64,000 nucleotides of DNA, taken from contig CM042696.1 of assembly GCA_023614405.1 (NCBI GenBank), forward strand, positions 338,945,211 to 339,009,210, read 5' to 3'. The notes beneath the pieces were generated by a model that saw only the letters and a list, made by a program, of their open reading frames with translations, did no database searches and had not been told where the DNA came from. Shown here in pieces: positions 1-13,500 of the stretch. Within the stretch, counting starts at the first letter, position 1, and each line of letters starts with the position of its first letter. The position numbers and the translations under genes are program-made. Origin of the DNA: Avena insularis. Lineage: Eukaryota; Streptophyta; Magnoliopsida; Poales; Poaceae.

Positions 1-1225
1 GGTGCCCTTTATAGGAGGAGGGGTGCCCTCTCTCCATGGTCGCATGGGGGTGACCTCACCTCCCCCATTCATGTGGTGGTAACCCCTCCACATTAAAATG
101 CCTCTTCACATTCCCTTTTAAAGTCTCCACTTTAAATGCATTAAGTTTCTCCAAATTTAATGCTCTCTCATTTAATAAAACTCTTTTATTAAATTTATTC
201 AGAATTTTGTTAATTACTTTAATTAACAAACATTCACATATAGCCCCTTGCAATATTTCAATATCACATGCAGAACCACCTTCTGCAATTTCACCCGAAA
301 CAATTTCTGGTTTCTATTGAAACAATTCCTTTGCTTTGCAATTCTTTCGTCTGAAACATATGTGCTCCAAAATGGTGTCCGGTAACTTTTAAGTGTGCCA
401 CCCTACGGTTCGCAAATAATGCAGACATGATCGAGACCCTTCTCCGATCAATAATCAGCAGCGGGACCTGGAGATCCATACTGACTCCTACACATTCAAC
501 GATGACTCCTATGATCGTGAGAACCTTTAACGCTTGTAACTAAATCCCTTTGTCTCTCGATATATTACATGTCCGAGATTCGATCATCGGTATCTCCATA
601 CCTAGTTTGATCTCGCATCGACATGCACTCTTTTCTCGTTCCCGTGATATAACATTCTAGTGATCACATCACTTGCTTGCAAGCTATCCTAATGTGATAT
701 CACCGAGAGGGCCCAGAGTATATCTATCCGTCATCTGGATTGAAAAATTACACTCTTGATCCATGAGCCTCAACATAACACCTTCGTAGCACTGAACCCA
801 TCTTTATAGTCACCCTATTACGGTGTGACGTTTGATGTTATCGAGATACTCTTCCGGTGTTAGCAATTAACATGATCTCATGGTCTAAGGATAAAGATTA
901 CTTCGTATGATGTTATAGCAATATAAACACAATGACTTGATCATAATGCTATACTTCGGATGAATGTTCATCACATCATTCCACCAATGGTGTGACCTTG
1001 TTATTAACAACATCCAATGTCCATGATCAGGAAACCTTGATCATCTTGTTAATCAATAAGCTAGTCTATAAGAGAGGCATGACTAGGAACCCTTTTTGTT
1101 TATTAAACACACATGTATTGATGTTTCCTATCAATACAATTATAGCATGTAAAATAAACATCTATCATATACAAGGAATACATAATAACAACTTTATTAT
1201 TGCCTCTCAGGGCATATTTCCTTCA
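1..1225 (-). mobile_element. Copia LTR, partial (BARE/Angela-like)
   Basis: The right end reads TTATTATTGCCTCTCAGGG and finishes ...TTCA at 1225, the reverse complement of the TGAAGGAAATATGCCC LTR start common in Triticeae Copia elements. The LTR is therefore in minus orientation and the window opens inside it. A minus-strand TATA motif (CTATAAAG) lies at 7-14. The segment 160-390 is clearly related to 60180-60392, a second copy of the same LTR type. No coding sequence is present. The other half of the element lies left of the window, so solo LTR versus complete element cannot be decided. Confidence 0.75.
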
Positions 1226-1510
1226 TTCCGGAGGTAGAAACACCGTTGCCAAAGGAGGAAGCGAAACCCTGAAGGTATGACGGAACTCAACCACGAGAAA
1301 TCCTGGACTTGAAGAAACGTAAGAGAGTAGATTTAAAACACGCAGAGGTAAGAGGAGAATAGCAGAGGGTAAGGAGTAAAAGCAGACCTAATCAGACCTA
1401 TCCAACCGATTTTTCAAAAATAGTTTTGACACTCTACATCGGCTGTTAGCTAGGTTATCCTACAGGCTGGACCAGGGGGGTATCGTAACTGCTGAGCTCT
1501 GATACCACTC
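1226..1510 (-). mobile_element. 5' leader of a long-LTR Gypsy element
   Basis: This short piece ends against an LTR at 1511. Read on the minus strand, the LTR finishes GGGTGTTACA and is followed after three bases by TGGTATCAGAGC (1496-1507), the classical initiator-Met tRNA primer-binding site. The rest, to 1226, is untranslated leader, cut off by the Copia LTR end at 1225. No gag is visible. Confidence 0.6.
1496..1507 (-). other. Primer-binding site (initiator Met-tRNA type)
   Basis: The minus strand reads TGGTATCAGAGC three bases beyond an LTR ending in GGGTGTTACA. This is the consensus PBS of many plant Gypsy elements and fixes the 3' edge of the LTR at 1511. Confidence 0.8.
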
Positions 1511-2419
1511 TGTAACACCCTCGAATCGGCCCTATGCAAGTTTTAGCCCTTCCCGCCAAACCCACATAGAAACGATTCAAGGACGCCCACCAGGCACTTT
1601 CGTGCGGGTGGAAAATGAAGTAATACCATTACACAACAGTCCTCGACGGGACCCACAGAACAGATATGTATACAATAGCAACTCAGCGAGTCAAGCATAC
1701 AGATATACAAATACGAAGATCTAAATCACCTTGAAAACGATACAGCGTCCGAGTACGGACAAGATGCAAATTGGGCTAAGAGCCCTGAAGAATAACCAAT
1801 GGCGTCCATAACCCTGCCCAGGCCAAGCCGGAAGGGTAACACTGCTAATGACGTTGATCTCAAACTTGCTAAAACAAAAGGGGTGCCGACAAAGGGCAAA
1901 GGAAAAAGAGGAGCATCAGTACTGAGGCCAGTACACGGCGAGGCTAGAATTCGGCGGCTCTCGCCTACATAGGTATGGTGGACTAAAGCGGCAGCGCAGC
2001 ATGCACTAAACAACCTATAGAGACTCGATTAACTGTCGGCTATTAGAGAGAGATAAGAAAGACCTATTCGGTTCCAACCTGGTACTAACACCAAACATAC
2101 CCATCCTGGTATTTCCCCCTCGAGACCAAACGAGGAAGTCGGACCAAGGAACTCACACAGTTGGCAATTTTACTCATTCCGTTATAGTTGCAGCACTTAC
2201 TAATCAGATATAGATAGCATGAGTCATCCTGAAGCATTAGTATTTGGCAGTTTTAATTAACCATTCCGTGGTAGTTGGAACGTTTACTAGTCAGATATAA
2301 TTGTCCTGAGGAATCCCAAAACCCAGCAGTTGTTGGCACTTTTATCACATTCCATTGGAGTTGCAATACTTACTAGGCAGGTATAGTATGACACAGATCA
2401 CCACAGATCTACCAGTTGT

Positions 2420-3330
2420 TGGCATTTTTATTATCCATTCCATTGTAGTGAATATAATTACTAGTCACATATTAAGTCAAATTTATAACACTACTTTAGT
2501 TATGCTTGTCTATGATTGAGATACTATGCTCCAAGTCGTCCATAATCATGACACGGCCAGAAAGATTTACCTGAGGGTGCACAAATAGCAACACACACAC
2601 GATCAACCTCGGAAAAACCAACTCGAAACCCAACATGGCTTTCACGACAAAGCAATCCCAGGATTCATAAAATATTTCAGGTGGCCACCCCACTAAGCTA
2701 CCCGCGACGAAGTTGGCTGGCTCTGAGACGGACCCAGGGTTTGTGTGGACGGCGGTAAACGACTGGGAACCCGAAAGTGTGATTGGGCTTGTCGATACAG
2801 TGAAAACGTGTCACGATCCAAAACAGTACAGGTGCTCCACGCACAATCGTAAATAAAGCAGTAAAGCATGGCATAAGTACAGGATAGTAATAAAGCCCCA
2901 AACTACTTTGTGGCCCCAAGAAATAAGAAATGAATCAAGCTCTGGCTAAGGGGATTCATGGTCCCATATGAGGATAGTGCGATAGTCAAGGAACAGGTAT
3001 CAAGTACTCGGGGTCCTACGGGACACAAGTGAGCGTCGAAGAACCAAATAACATCTATTGTCCATCAATGCCACTGCATTAGTTATATCTATTTCCAGCA
3101 ATTTAATAGTTGTATTTAAAGTCATGATCATCTCCACCATATAACATGTGTCAACCTTCCAATAACGGTGGAACAACAATGACACGAAGCAGCACCTGAG
3201 CAAGCGACTACGACTCGCAAGGCCGACTATCTATCAAACAACATGCAATAGGATATGTCCAAGGCAATTTAGAGGCTGCAAGGGATATAAATGGTGCACG
3301 GAAACTAAATGTAACTACCTCGGTGAATTA
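2420..3330 (-). repeat. Intra-LTR repeat, copy 1
   Basis: It matches 4085-4990 at an offset of about 1.67 kb. Shared landmarks are the segments around GTTATGCTTGTCTATGAT, the CTTGTCGATAC stretch and the GGGTCCTACGGGACACAAG block (near 3010 and 4675). Divergence is moderate with many small indels. Confidence 0.75.
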
Positions 3331-4084
3331 CGCTCCTAGTTACAAGCCTGGATGAACGGAAATGGTTGAAATAGTACGGTGGGGCCCAAATGCCACTCAC
3401 AGGTAGACCTTTCGGCCGTCCCAACCATTTCCAAACATCGGGACAAGAACGGGTGGCGTAATCGGCAGGCAAAGGGATCAACTACATACACAAATGAGTA
3501 TGTATGCAAGCCACCATACAACAGTACATCAGAGCCATTCCATCTAAAAAGAAAAAGAAATATAGCAACGCCATACGGCAAGATCCAAATATCCTAGATA
3601 GATATAATAGTTTAGGATATCTCCTCATACATCAAACATCAGAGTACCAGGCGGAAGCGGAAGACAAAATCCAAGTACGGATAAGAAGCAAATCGGCATA
3701 AGATGCCCCATAAATAAGCACATCCCGCCCACAGATCTCACGGATCCCCGTTCCCGGAATCTCTACACCGAATGATCGTTGCCCACATCGTCCGTCTCCT
3801 CCACCCAAGATCCATCTTATGAAGTTTACCTGCTCATCCTAATCAAACAATTTATCGTGAGACCCTAGGGGTACTCAGAAGTCTTTATGCCGCTAAAGGG
3901 GACACAACCTGGGTGACGAATTGCAGCAAAGATAATCCCTAGCAATTCTATAGATACTCGCTAACCATCCGCCTAACCAGAGATAGAGGATGTCCGTGAA
4001 TTGTTAATAACAGCTTATAACGGTAATCTTAACAGATCCATCCTCCTCCTCGCTACCGACGAGGAAGCGGACGAATAACCCCCA

Positions 4085-4990
4085 TCCGCTGGCAGTTTTA
4101 TTATCCATTCCATGAGTGTTGCACTATTTACTAGTCGTGTACTTAGTCAAATTAAAAGCGGTACTTTAGTTATGCTTGTCTATGATCTAGAAACTGCTCC
4201 AAGTCGTCCATAACCATGACACGGCTTTCAGAAAGTTTTACCTGAGGGTGCACAAATAGCAACACACACTCGATCAACCTCGAAAACCAAATCAAAACCC
4301 AACGAGGCCACGACAAAGCGATCACAGATTCAGAAATATTTCAGGGGCCACCCCATTAAGCTACCCATGACGAAGTTGACCGACTCGAGACGGACTCAAG
4401 GTTTGCCAATGGTCAGAAACGACTGGGAACCGAAAATGTGACTGGGCTTGTCGATACGCGAAAACACTTCGCTTTCTAACAAGACAAAGCGAAGACTCGC
4501 ACAATTTAAATAAAGCAGTAAAGCATGGCATAAGTACAGGATAGTAAATAAAACCTCAAACTAGTTTGTGGCCCCAAGAAATAAGAATGAATCAAGCTCT
4601 GGCTCAGGGGGGTTCATAAGCCTCCCAGATGTGGATAGCGCGAATATTCAAGGAACAGGAATCAAGTACTCGGGGTCCTATGGGACACAAGTGAGCCTGA
4701 AAAACCAAATAGCAAATATGGCTCAGCGATGCCACTTTCATTAGTTATCCCATTACTACTCAGATTAAGTTGTTTAGGTACCTCGTTATCCATCAGACAC
4801 TCACATACCCTACACATATCTTTCATTCTCGACTCGCATGGCTCGTATAACTCCGTAGTAATGGCTCATGGGATGGAGGAACAAGCTTCGGTGGGGTTTA
4901 AAAGTAAAGGCTATGCAATACTTGGGATTCAATTTAATGCAATCGTGACTCAATGATGCAAGAATAAGATAGAGGCAATAGGTACTATAT
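4085..4990 (-). repeat. Intra-LTR repeat, copy 2
   Basis: Second copy of the block at 2420-3330. A third copy lies in the other LTR at about 11300-12200 and is closer to this one than to copy 1, so the duplication either predates the two LTRs or was lost from the truncated right LTR. Confidence 0.75.
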
Positions 4991-7533
4991 GTATGCAAGC
5001 ATGTGGTAGTGCTTGTCTGGCAGCTCAGTTGAAGCAAGGGATGGATCTGGGTAGTGCTCTTGGTTCTCTTGATATATCCCCTGCTCAGCGTCTATTCGAA
5101 GAAGAACCAAACAAACAAGGGCCAACATAAATAAAGTTCACAAGCATATGAATTAAATGCATCAAAACATATATTATTTGTATTATTTGGATTTATAATT
5201 AAAAAGTTATATTGAAACAGATTTAAATTTTTGAATTTAAATTAATTTGAAAAAGATTTAAATTAAAACAGAAACAGAAAACATTTTATTACTCAGCTTG
5301 TCCTAGCCCTAGACACTGACGGGTGGGGTCAAACGGAGTGGGGCCACACGCTGAAAAGCTTTACTCACCATGCGGCTGCCAATTGAAGTATGACAGTGGG
5401 GCTGGGCTTTCTTGACCCACACGCCAATGACGAGCGAAGACTGACATGTAGGGTCGAGGCTGGAGCGCGGGTTACGGACGGGAAAAAGCCGGGGGTTTAT
5501 CTGCAAAAGCGCTGGAGCGGCTGACTGGTGGGGTCTGCGGACCGCGGGTTTATTCGAAAGAGCTGCAGGGGGTTAAGTGCAAAAAGGGGTCGCCGCACTG
5601 TGGATCTTCTCCGCGGACAGATCGGTGCTCGCAGGCGCTGGATCGAACTCGGACCTGGCGTGCTGCAGAGGCGGCTACCGCTGTGTGGGCGTTGTTGTCG
5701 GGAGATGGGCGAGGCCTAGATAGGGCGCCACGCGAGCGCGACGTCAGACGCCCGTGCACTCCGATGCGCTGGAGGCCGTCGACAAAGTCCGCGAGGCTCT
5801 GAGGTTACAGAGAGGCGGACCATGTCCAGGAGAGAGAAGAGCTCACCGCGGGGCTGTCGGTGGCGTCGGATTGGGCAGGGGAGCGGTCGATCGGCGACGA
5901 GGCATACGATCTGGAGCTAGGGTTTCTCGTCGGCCACGCGGGGATCCAGCACTCCTGGGGATCCTCCTTCACGTCCGCGGGTACAGGGGCGGTGCAGGTG
6001 GTCGTCTTGGTCTTCCCCAATGTCCAGACTCCTCGCCCTCCTGCTGCTACGGTGTGGTAGGGTGATGCCGACGGTGGCCGGCGTTGGGGGTAGCGGTGAA
6101 GAAGAAGAAGGAGGAGGCCAGGCGCCTCGGCAGACCGGAGAGGCAGAGGAGGAGGGAGTGGTGGACAGGGACGGGAAAGGAGAGGGGTGCCGTGGGGGAG
6201 TGGTAGATGGAAAAGGTGGTTTCGGCCACCTTTTTCTCCTTCCTCCTCCTCACGTGCTCGGTCGGCCAGGGGCAGGGCAGGCAGGGGGTGGCTTCCAGGT
6301 GGGGCAAGATGAGGCCAGGGAGGCAGGCTCGGCGTGGTGGGGTAGCACGGCAGAGAGCTAGAGAGAGAAGGAGAGGGAGGCTCGGGCTAGGGTTAGAGGC
6401 TCGGGCTCGGGTGAGCTAGGCTCGGTTAGGGTTTGGGTAGAGGGTAGCTAGGGCAGGGGTGAGGTGGCCAGGGAGAGAGGGTGGCCGGTGGGGCCAGCTA
6501 GGTAGAGAGAAGAGAGAGGCCGAGAGGGGGTGATGTGGTGGCTAGGGTTTGGTTTAGAGGGGGGTGAAGAGAGAGGAATGGTATGGTAACTAGGGTTTGC
6601 TTTTGTCAAGATCAAGCCAAGCACATGCCAAGCTCCAACAAGATCAAGACAAGAAAAGAGAGGGATGTGGTGATATGGTTTAAGCAAGATCAAATAAGAC
6701 CAAGCCAAAAGGAGGGAGAGAGAGATGAGATATGAGGTGGTTCACCCAAAAATACAACTAAAACAAGGAGGACCAAAGATGGAGATGGTTGCATGGCCCA
6801 TGCAAAAATAATTAATGCCATGTTTTAACCTTGTGAAACAAAATAATAAACATGGCATTATTCTTATGCATGTCCAAAAGTGGAATAAGCCAAGCAAAAG
6901 ATTTTAGAAGAAAGCTCCAAGTGGAGTAGATGGAGATGATCACATTTGATTATTATTGGGAATTACTAGTGTGTATATTCCACTAGATGCTTACTATTCC
7001 CAAAAATATTCCCACATGAGCATAAATCCATAATAATCCATATGGAAGCTAGGAAAAGGGTTCCACTCACAAGGCATGCAAAGGTGGCCATGTGGCTCTC
7101 ATATATCAATAATGTGAAAACAACATGATGCTAAGATGAGAGCAAGTGGAATAGAATTGGATCCATCCCAACCCATATGAGCTAGAGGTAAAACCCAAAA
7201 GAAAAACAATTGCAAGCTCATGGACAATGGAATGGTGGAAAGATGAGGTGATGACAAGAAAGGTGGTGGAGTTAAATAAAAGATATGCCCCCAACTCAAC
7301 TTGGGCATTAAACAATATATCAATAACCAAATACAATATCAAGAGGCAAATACAATTATTAATGCATATGAGAGAAGAACCAAAGCAAAAAGGGTTTTAT
7401 ATGATGCTCAAATGCAAGGTGGCATGATGACATGAGCATGATATATTTATGATGCAACAATTATATATATGAAGTAGCATCTATATAGACTAGGCTAGTA
7501 GCATTGCAATTGTTAGACAATTGGGATGCTACA

Positions 7534-10323
7534 ACTCTCCTCCACTAAACAAGAATCTCGCCCCGAGATTCCTAGGAAAAAGAAAACAACACAAGGAGAG
7601 GCGGGTGTTCGAACAAAGGTGACCCTCACGTTCCCAAGTTGATGAACAACGGAATGGTGCGACCACTACACCTTGCAAACTTGCTAGACTTGTTGCGAGT
7701 CTTGCGGTTTGCTTCGAGAACAACGGATAGAAGAGTTGAAGGATTGTCGTGAGACAAGCAGGATATGATGGACAAAGCTCCGGTTTTCTCAAGAAACAAG
7801 ATAAAAGACTAGAACCACTTGTGAAAGAAAAAGGAAAAGATGGTGTATCATGGATAAATAAAGACACACCATTAAGATTAAAGATTTACCGATACTAGAG
7901 GGGATGGATCTTTGTCTCGCCGGAAGAAAAGAGCTAGGTTGGAGAGGTTTTGAACCACTATGACAATAGCATCGTATCTTCTCTCGGATTTGAGAAATGA
8001 AGTACGGAAACAATATTGCCTTCAAACAATAGAGTCCCTTGATATCAACAGAAAGATTTGGTTAGACATCGTCGGATTAGATTCTTCTTGCGCCGGTAAG
8101 ACCCAACGGATCACGCAATTGAGGTGCGCGGATATAACTTCCAGAGATGGATGTGAAGCTAGATCATGGTGGAATCCCGAGAAGCAAAGAATATGGAGGA
8201 TCTGGAGTTTATTGCAGAGATACTTATTGCTTTCTTTAGCCTTGAGGCTAACGCAATAGATTTGCGACTGATGGCCTCAACCATAATTGGTTTTACCAAA
8301 GAAAAAGAATTGATGAAACAACGAGAGAGATAGTTTCCTTCCATCTTGTCTGTGGATGTCAAGCATCGGTAGAAAGACGAGGACATAAAAGAGTTTACGT
8401 TTGTTTCCACCAGATAATTGAAGATTTGCTCCGTGTAGGAAAAGACGAGATCACCAACAAGAGATTATTGATTACTTTCTTCGAGAGAGCACTCCGAAAA
8501 AACAAGGACGGAAGTAAAGTATCGAGGGATAAAGGCCACTTCTAACTTCCGTGGAATGAGTGAAATCACATTAGTTTACCAATTCAATGTACAAGAGCGA
8601 ATGATAAGAGTAGTGGTATGGTAGCTACTCCATCCCGCACTCAAAGCATTACTCCGCACATGAATAAGAAAACCATGCAACCCAACTACCGAACAGACTG
8701 AAGATATTGCCAAAACTCATGGAACTTCGTTAGAAAACAAGGATAGATGCAAACGATTCACCGGATCCAAGCTAGATAAGGGTGATGATGTTGTTGTCAT
8801 GTCTGAAGTACCAAGCCACGGAAAGATATGAAGGAAGATTACGGAGAAGAACTGCAAGATTCAACAGCTACAGAAAAGATAGCACCAACTTGAACAGAAG
8901 GATTACGAAAGATCTGAAAAGTCTTCATGGCCTCCGGTGGATTGAGCATAGATGATAGAACGAGAGGTTTTTAAAAGATCACTTGACGAGACTGAGGTGA
9001 AAGAACTCCATGTTCTTCTTGAAATGATTGAGAAAATTTAGCAGTCTTGAGGAAAATCTTGAGCGAAACGCTGATGATAACTTGCCAACAAGGAAAAACT
9101 CCGGATTGGTTGAAGATGGCGATGGAATTAACAATGGACTTGCTGATTCCAGAATTGAAGCGATCTATTTAGCAGAAGGACGTGGCCGAGATAGGTTACT
9201 TCAAGAAGCCAGAATTCACGCTTTGAGAACTTTGCACACAGCGGTTTCACGAAGCTTGAGAGAAAAGACAGATGATCTTCCCTGTCCTTCCATTGATATC
9301 GAATAGGCAAGCATATTATGAACATATACCACCAAGGATTAACAAGATATTCCAAGAATATCAAGTTCAAGAGGCGGAAGAAACGAACACATGGTCGAAA
9401 CACTTTCTGAGCTCAACGCTCTTTGAATGATCAACGTTAAGAGCACGGGTTCGTGTTGAAGAAGATGCACTGGAAGAATAGATTATCTGGTCCTTCGGAA
9501 GAAAAAGAGATGTCACCTGGTTCACATTGTCGATCGGATCACCGTTACAAAGATAAAGAGATCTTGGATAAGAACCGATGATAGCTCATACCTAAGCAAG
9601 GCTATCGAGCGAAAGATGCAATTCCCTCGTATCCGTGGAGAATTGTGCAGATATGGAGTTCCAAAAAGATGTGCAGCATGATGGACAGATGATAGACCGC
9701 CGTAGTGTCTTGAGAAACTCCGGATTGCCAAAGATGCTTGACTATGCATAGATATGATCACGGTGTACTCAAAATCACAGGAGATAACCGTCACCATTGG
9801 AGGATAGTGTTGATAGCTTTTTCCATATTCCAATCGTCACTTATCATGAGTGGAATATAGCTATGCCGAGAACCAAATTACATTCACCAGCATCGGATCG
9901 ACACATGTTATGTAATTAGCCCAAAAGAATTGGAGATGAAAAGAAACTCTAGGATTAAGCGCCGGTGACAAAAGAATGAGTTAGCATGGACATGCTGATA
10001 AAAGGAAGATAGATAATGTTTCACACACGACTGGAAGGAGTGTGGAAACACAGATGTATCAAATAAAAAAAATTCCGCATTTTTCGGCATTAAAATACCA
10101 ATAGATGCGCAAAAATCACTTATCAGGTAGAGATTAGCAACTGATGCTTGCACAGAACGTGGAGTTGCTAGAAGGAAGAACACCCTTAAGAAGATGGCAC
10201 CGGTTAACAAGGAGTCAGATAGATCGCGCCGGTTTTCAAAAGCCTGTCAGTATGGAATGTACCAACAGTTGATAACCAAAGGCAGATTAAGATAACATGT
10301 TGGATGCAACAGATAGACAAGGA

Positions 10324-10366
<43 letters not shown>

Positions 10367-10567
10367 TCTATGGTACTACGGAAACCCAAAACACGTGAAT
10401 CCTAGTTTGAATTTTAAGAAGAGGATTGAAAACGTTACACTTCCTTACCAGAAAAGGGTGGTGGGTGGGTAAGAAGAAAAGTGGAAGCAATCCTACTCTC
10501 GCGTTTTGTTTTTCCCTAGTATACATAACTACCAAAAATATTTTCTAGACTGACAACGACCATTGCC
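7534..10567 (-). mobile_element. Non-coding 3' internal region of a long-LTR Gypsy
   Basis: It starts with a polypurine tract on the minus strand (GTGGAGGAGAGT, adjacent to the LTR at 7533) next to a self-complementary GAATCTCGGGGCGAGATTC motif. The remaining 3 kb contains no recognisable gag, protease, reverse transcriptase or integrase; open frames are short and unconvincing. At 10568 it passes abruptly into the middle of LTR sequence. This fits a large deletion that removed the coding region, the PBS and the 3' part of the right-hand LTR, or else a non-autonomous element. Confidence 0.55.
10327..10364. repeat. (AC)19 microsatellite
   Basis: A perfect dinucleotide run of 38 bp lies inside the non-coding Gypsy internal region. 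Confidence 0.95.
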
Positions 10568-13500
10568 TGGATGAACGGAAATGGTTGAAATAGTACGGTG
10601 GGGCCCAAATGCCACTCACAGGTAGACCTTTCGGCCGTCCCAACCATTTCCAAACATCAGGACAAGAACGGGCGTAATCGGCGAAGGGATCAACTACATA
10701 CACAAATGAGTATGTATGCAAGCCACCATACAACAGTACATCGAGCCATTCCATCTAAAAAGAAAAAGAATATAGCAACGCATACACAAGATCCAAATAT
10801 CCTAGATAGATATAATAGTTTAGGATATCTCCTCATACATCAAACATCGTAGTACCAAAGTGAAGCGGAAGACAAAATCCGAGTACGGATAAGAAGCAAA
10901 TCAGCATAAGATGCCCCATAAATAAGCACATCCCGCCTACAGATCTCACGGATCCCGCTCCGGAATCTCTACACCGAATGATCGCTGCCCACATCGTCTG
11001 CCTCTCCTCCACCTAGTATCCATCTTGCGAAGTTTACCTGCTCATCTGAATCAAACAATTTATCGTGTGAGACCCTAGGGTACTCAGAAGTCTTTATGCC
11101 GCTAAAGGGACACAACCTGGGTGACGAATTGCAGCAAAAGATAATCCCTAGCAATTCTATAGATACTCGCTAACCATCCGCCTAACCAGAGATAGACGGA
11201 TGTCCGTGAATTGTTAATAACAGTTATAACGGTAATCTTAACATATCCATCCTCCTCCTCGCTTACCGACAAGGAAGCGGACGAACAACCCCCCATCCGT
11301 TGGCAGATTTATTATCCATTCCATGAGTGTTGCACTATTTACTAGTCAGGTACTTAGTCAAATTAAAAGCGGTACTTTAGTTATGCTTGTCTATGATCGA
11401 GAAACTGTGCTCCAAGTCGTCCATAATCATGACACGGCTTTCAAAGTTTTACCTGCAGGGTGCACAAATAGCAACACACACTCGATCAACCTCGAAAACC
11501 AAATCAAAACCCAACAAGGCGCACGACAAAGCGATCACAGATTCAGAAATATTTCAGGGCCACCCCATTGCTACCCGCGACGGTTGGCCAACTCGAGACG
11601 GACTTAAGGTTTGCGCCAATGGTGTAAACGATCGGGAACCCGAAATGTGATGGGCTTGTCGATACTGAAAACACTCCGCTTTCCTAAACAGTAAAGCATG
11701 CAAGTACCTCGCAATTTAAATAAAGCAAGAAGCATGGCATAAGTACAGATAGTAAATAAAACCTCAAACTAGTTTGTGGCCCCAAGAAATAAGAATGAAT
11801 CAAGCTCTGGCTCGGGGGTTCATAAGCCTCCGGATGTGGATAGCGAATATTCAAGGAACAGAATCAAGTACTCGGGGTCCTACGGGACACAAGTGAGCCT
11901 GAAAAACCAAATAGCAAATATGGCTCAGCGATGCCACTTTCATTAGTTATCCCATTACTACTCAGATTAAGTTGTTTAGGTACCTCGTTATCCATCAGAC
12001 ACTCACATACCCTACACATACTGTTCTACGACTCGCATGGCTCAGACAACTCCTGTAGTAATGGCTCATGGGATGGAGGAACAAGCTTCGGTGGGGTTTA
12101 AAAGTAAAGGCTATGCAATACTTGGGATTCAATTTAATGCAATCGCGACTCAATGATGCAAGAATAAGATAGAGGCAATAGGTACTATATGTATGCAAGC
12201 ATGTGGTAGTGCTTGCTGGCAGCTTTGAAGCAAGGGATGGATCTGGGTAGTGCTCCTGGTTCTCTTGATATATCCCCTGCTCAGCGTCTATTCGAAGAAG
12301 AACCAAACAAACAAGGGCCAACATAAATAAAGTTCACAAGCATATGAATTAAATGCATCAAGCAAACAATCATGCCATGATGAATGATGCACAATTTGCA
12401 TGGCAATAAAGTAGCATGGCATGGGTGAGGTGTGGAATACAAGAATAAACCATTTTATTGAGTTTTAGCCTCGTTTTAACCTCATATTAGTTGCTGTATA
12501 CTTTATATTTATATGATGCATGCTGCAATACAAAACATGGAATGCATAAACGGAAAGGTCTCGTCGAGCTAATCATTTTAGACATATTATTTGTTAAATT
12601 TGGAGTCATAAAACAAAAGTTATTAATTAATTAATTAAGGAGAGAGGGCATTTTCTTGTAATTTTAATTAACTTGGAAATTAAAGTGTTCAAAATATATT
12701 TTGAAGGCCATATTTGAATTACTCACATTTTTATGATTTCAAAACATATATTATTTGTATTATTTGGATTTATAATTGAAAAGTTATATTGAAACAGATT
12801 TAAATTTTTGAATTTAAATTAATTTGAAAAAGATTTAAATTAAAACAGAAACAGAAAACATTTTATTACTCAGCTTGTCCTAGCCCTAGACACTGACGGT
12901 CAAACGAGTGGGGCCACACGTAGAAAAGCGTCACCTTTGCCACCACCTTGAGTATGACAGGGGCTCGCTTTTGACCCACACGCCAACATGAGCGGAATGT
13001 AGACTGACATGTAGGGTCGAGGCTGGAGCGCGGGTTACGGACGGGAAAAAGCCGGGGGTTTATCTGCAAAAGCGCTGGAGCGGCTGACTGGTGGGGTCTG
13101 CGGACCGCGGGTTTATTCGAAAGAGCTGCAGGGGGTTAAGTGCAAAAAGGGGTCGCCGCACTGTGGATCTTCTCCGCGGACAGATCGGTGCTCGCAGGGC
13201 GCGCGGGATCGAACTCCGGACCTGGCGTGCTGGCCCAGGGCGGCTACCGCTGCGGTGGGCTGGCGTTGTTGTCAGGGAGATGGGCGAGGCCTAGATAGGG
13301 CGCTACGCGGAGCGCGAGCGTGCAAACGCCCGTGCACTCCGATGCGCGGAGGCCGTTCGACGCAAAGTCCGGCGAGGCTACGGGGTTACAGAGAGGCGGA
13401 CCATGTCCAGGAGAGAGAAGAGCTCACCGCGGGGCTGTCGGTGGCGTCGGATTGGGCAGGGGAGCGGTCGATCAGCGACGAGGCAGACGATCTGGAGCTA

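Larger units (their letters stand above)
1511..7533 (-). mobile_element. Very long Gypsy LTR shared by two internal regions
   Basis: On the plus strand it runs from TGTAACACCC (1511) to GGGATGCTACA (7533), so as a minus-strand LTR it starts TGTAGCATCCC and ends GGGTGTTACA. A PBS lies on its left and a polypurine tract on its right, so it acts as the 5' LTR of the left copy and the 3' LTR of the right copy. It contains an internal duplication (about 2420-3330 and 4085-4990), an AT-rich block (5100-5290), a GC-rich island (5310-6450) and an AT-rich tail (6600-7533). Short frames such as 7099-7323 recur in the second copy only because the DNA is duplicated. The family name is not recognised. Confidence 0.65.

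Noticed and set aside
6380..6440. Telomere-like GGGTTTAG/TTAGGGTTT motifs (also near 13970 and 17390)
   Set aside because: Only isolated, imperfect units inside LTR GC islands; no tandem TTTAGGG array.
7099..7427. Frames repeated exactly at 14686-15014, suggesting a conserved gene
   Set aside because: The whole 1.1-kb LTR end is duplicated, so the repeat of the frames carries no evidence of coding.
9028..9306. 93-codon frame in the Gypsy 3' internal region, considered as a gag or host fragment
   Set aside because: No motif, and surrounding sequence is typical untranslated retroelement DNA.
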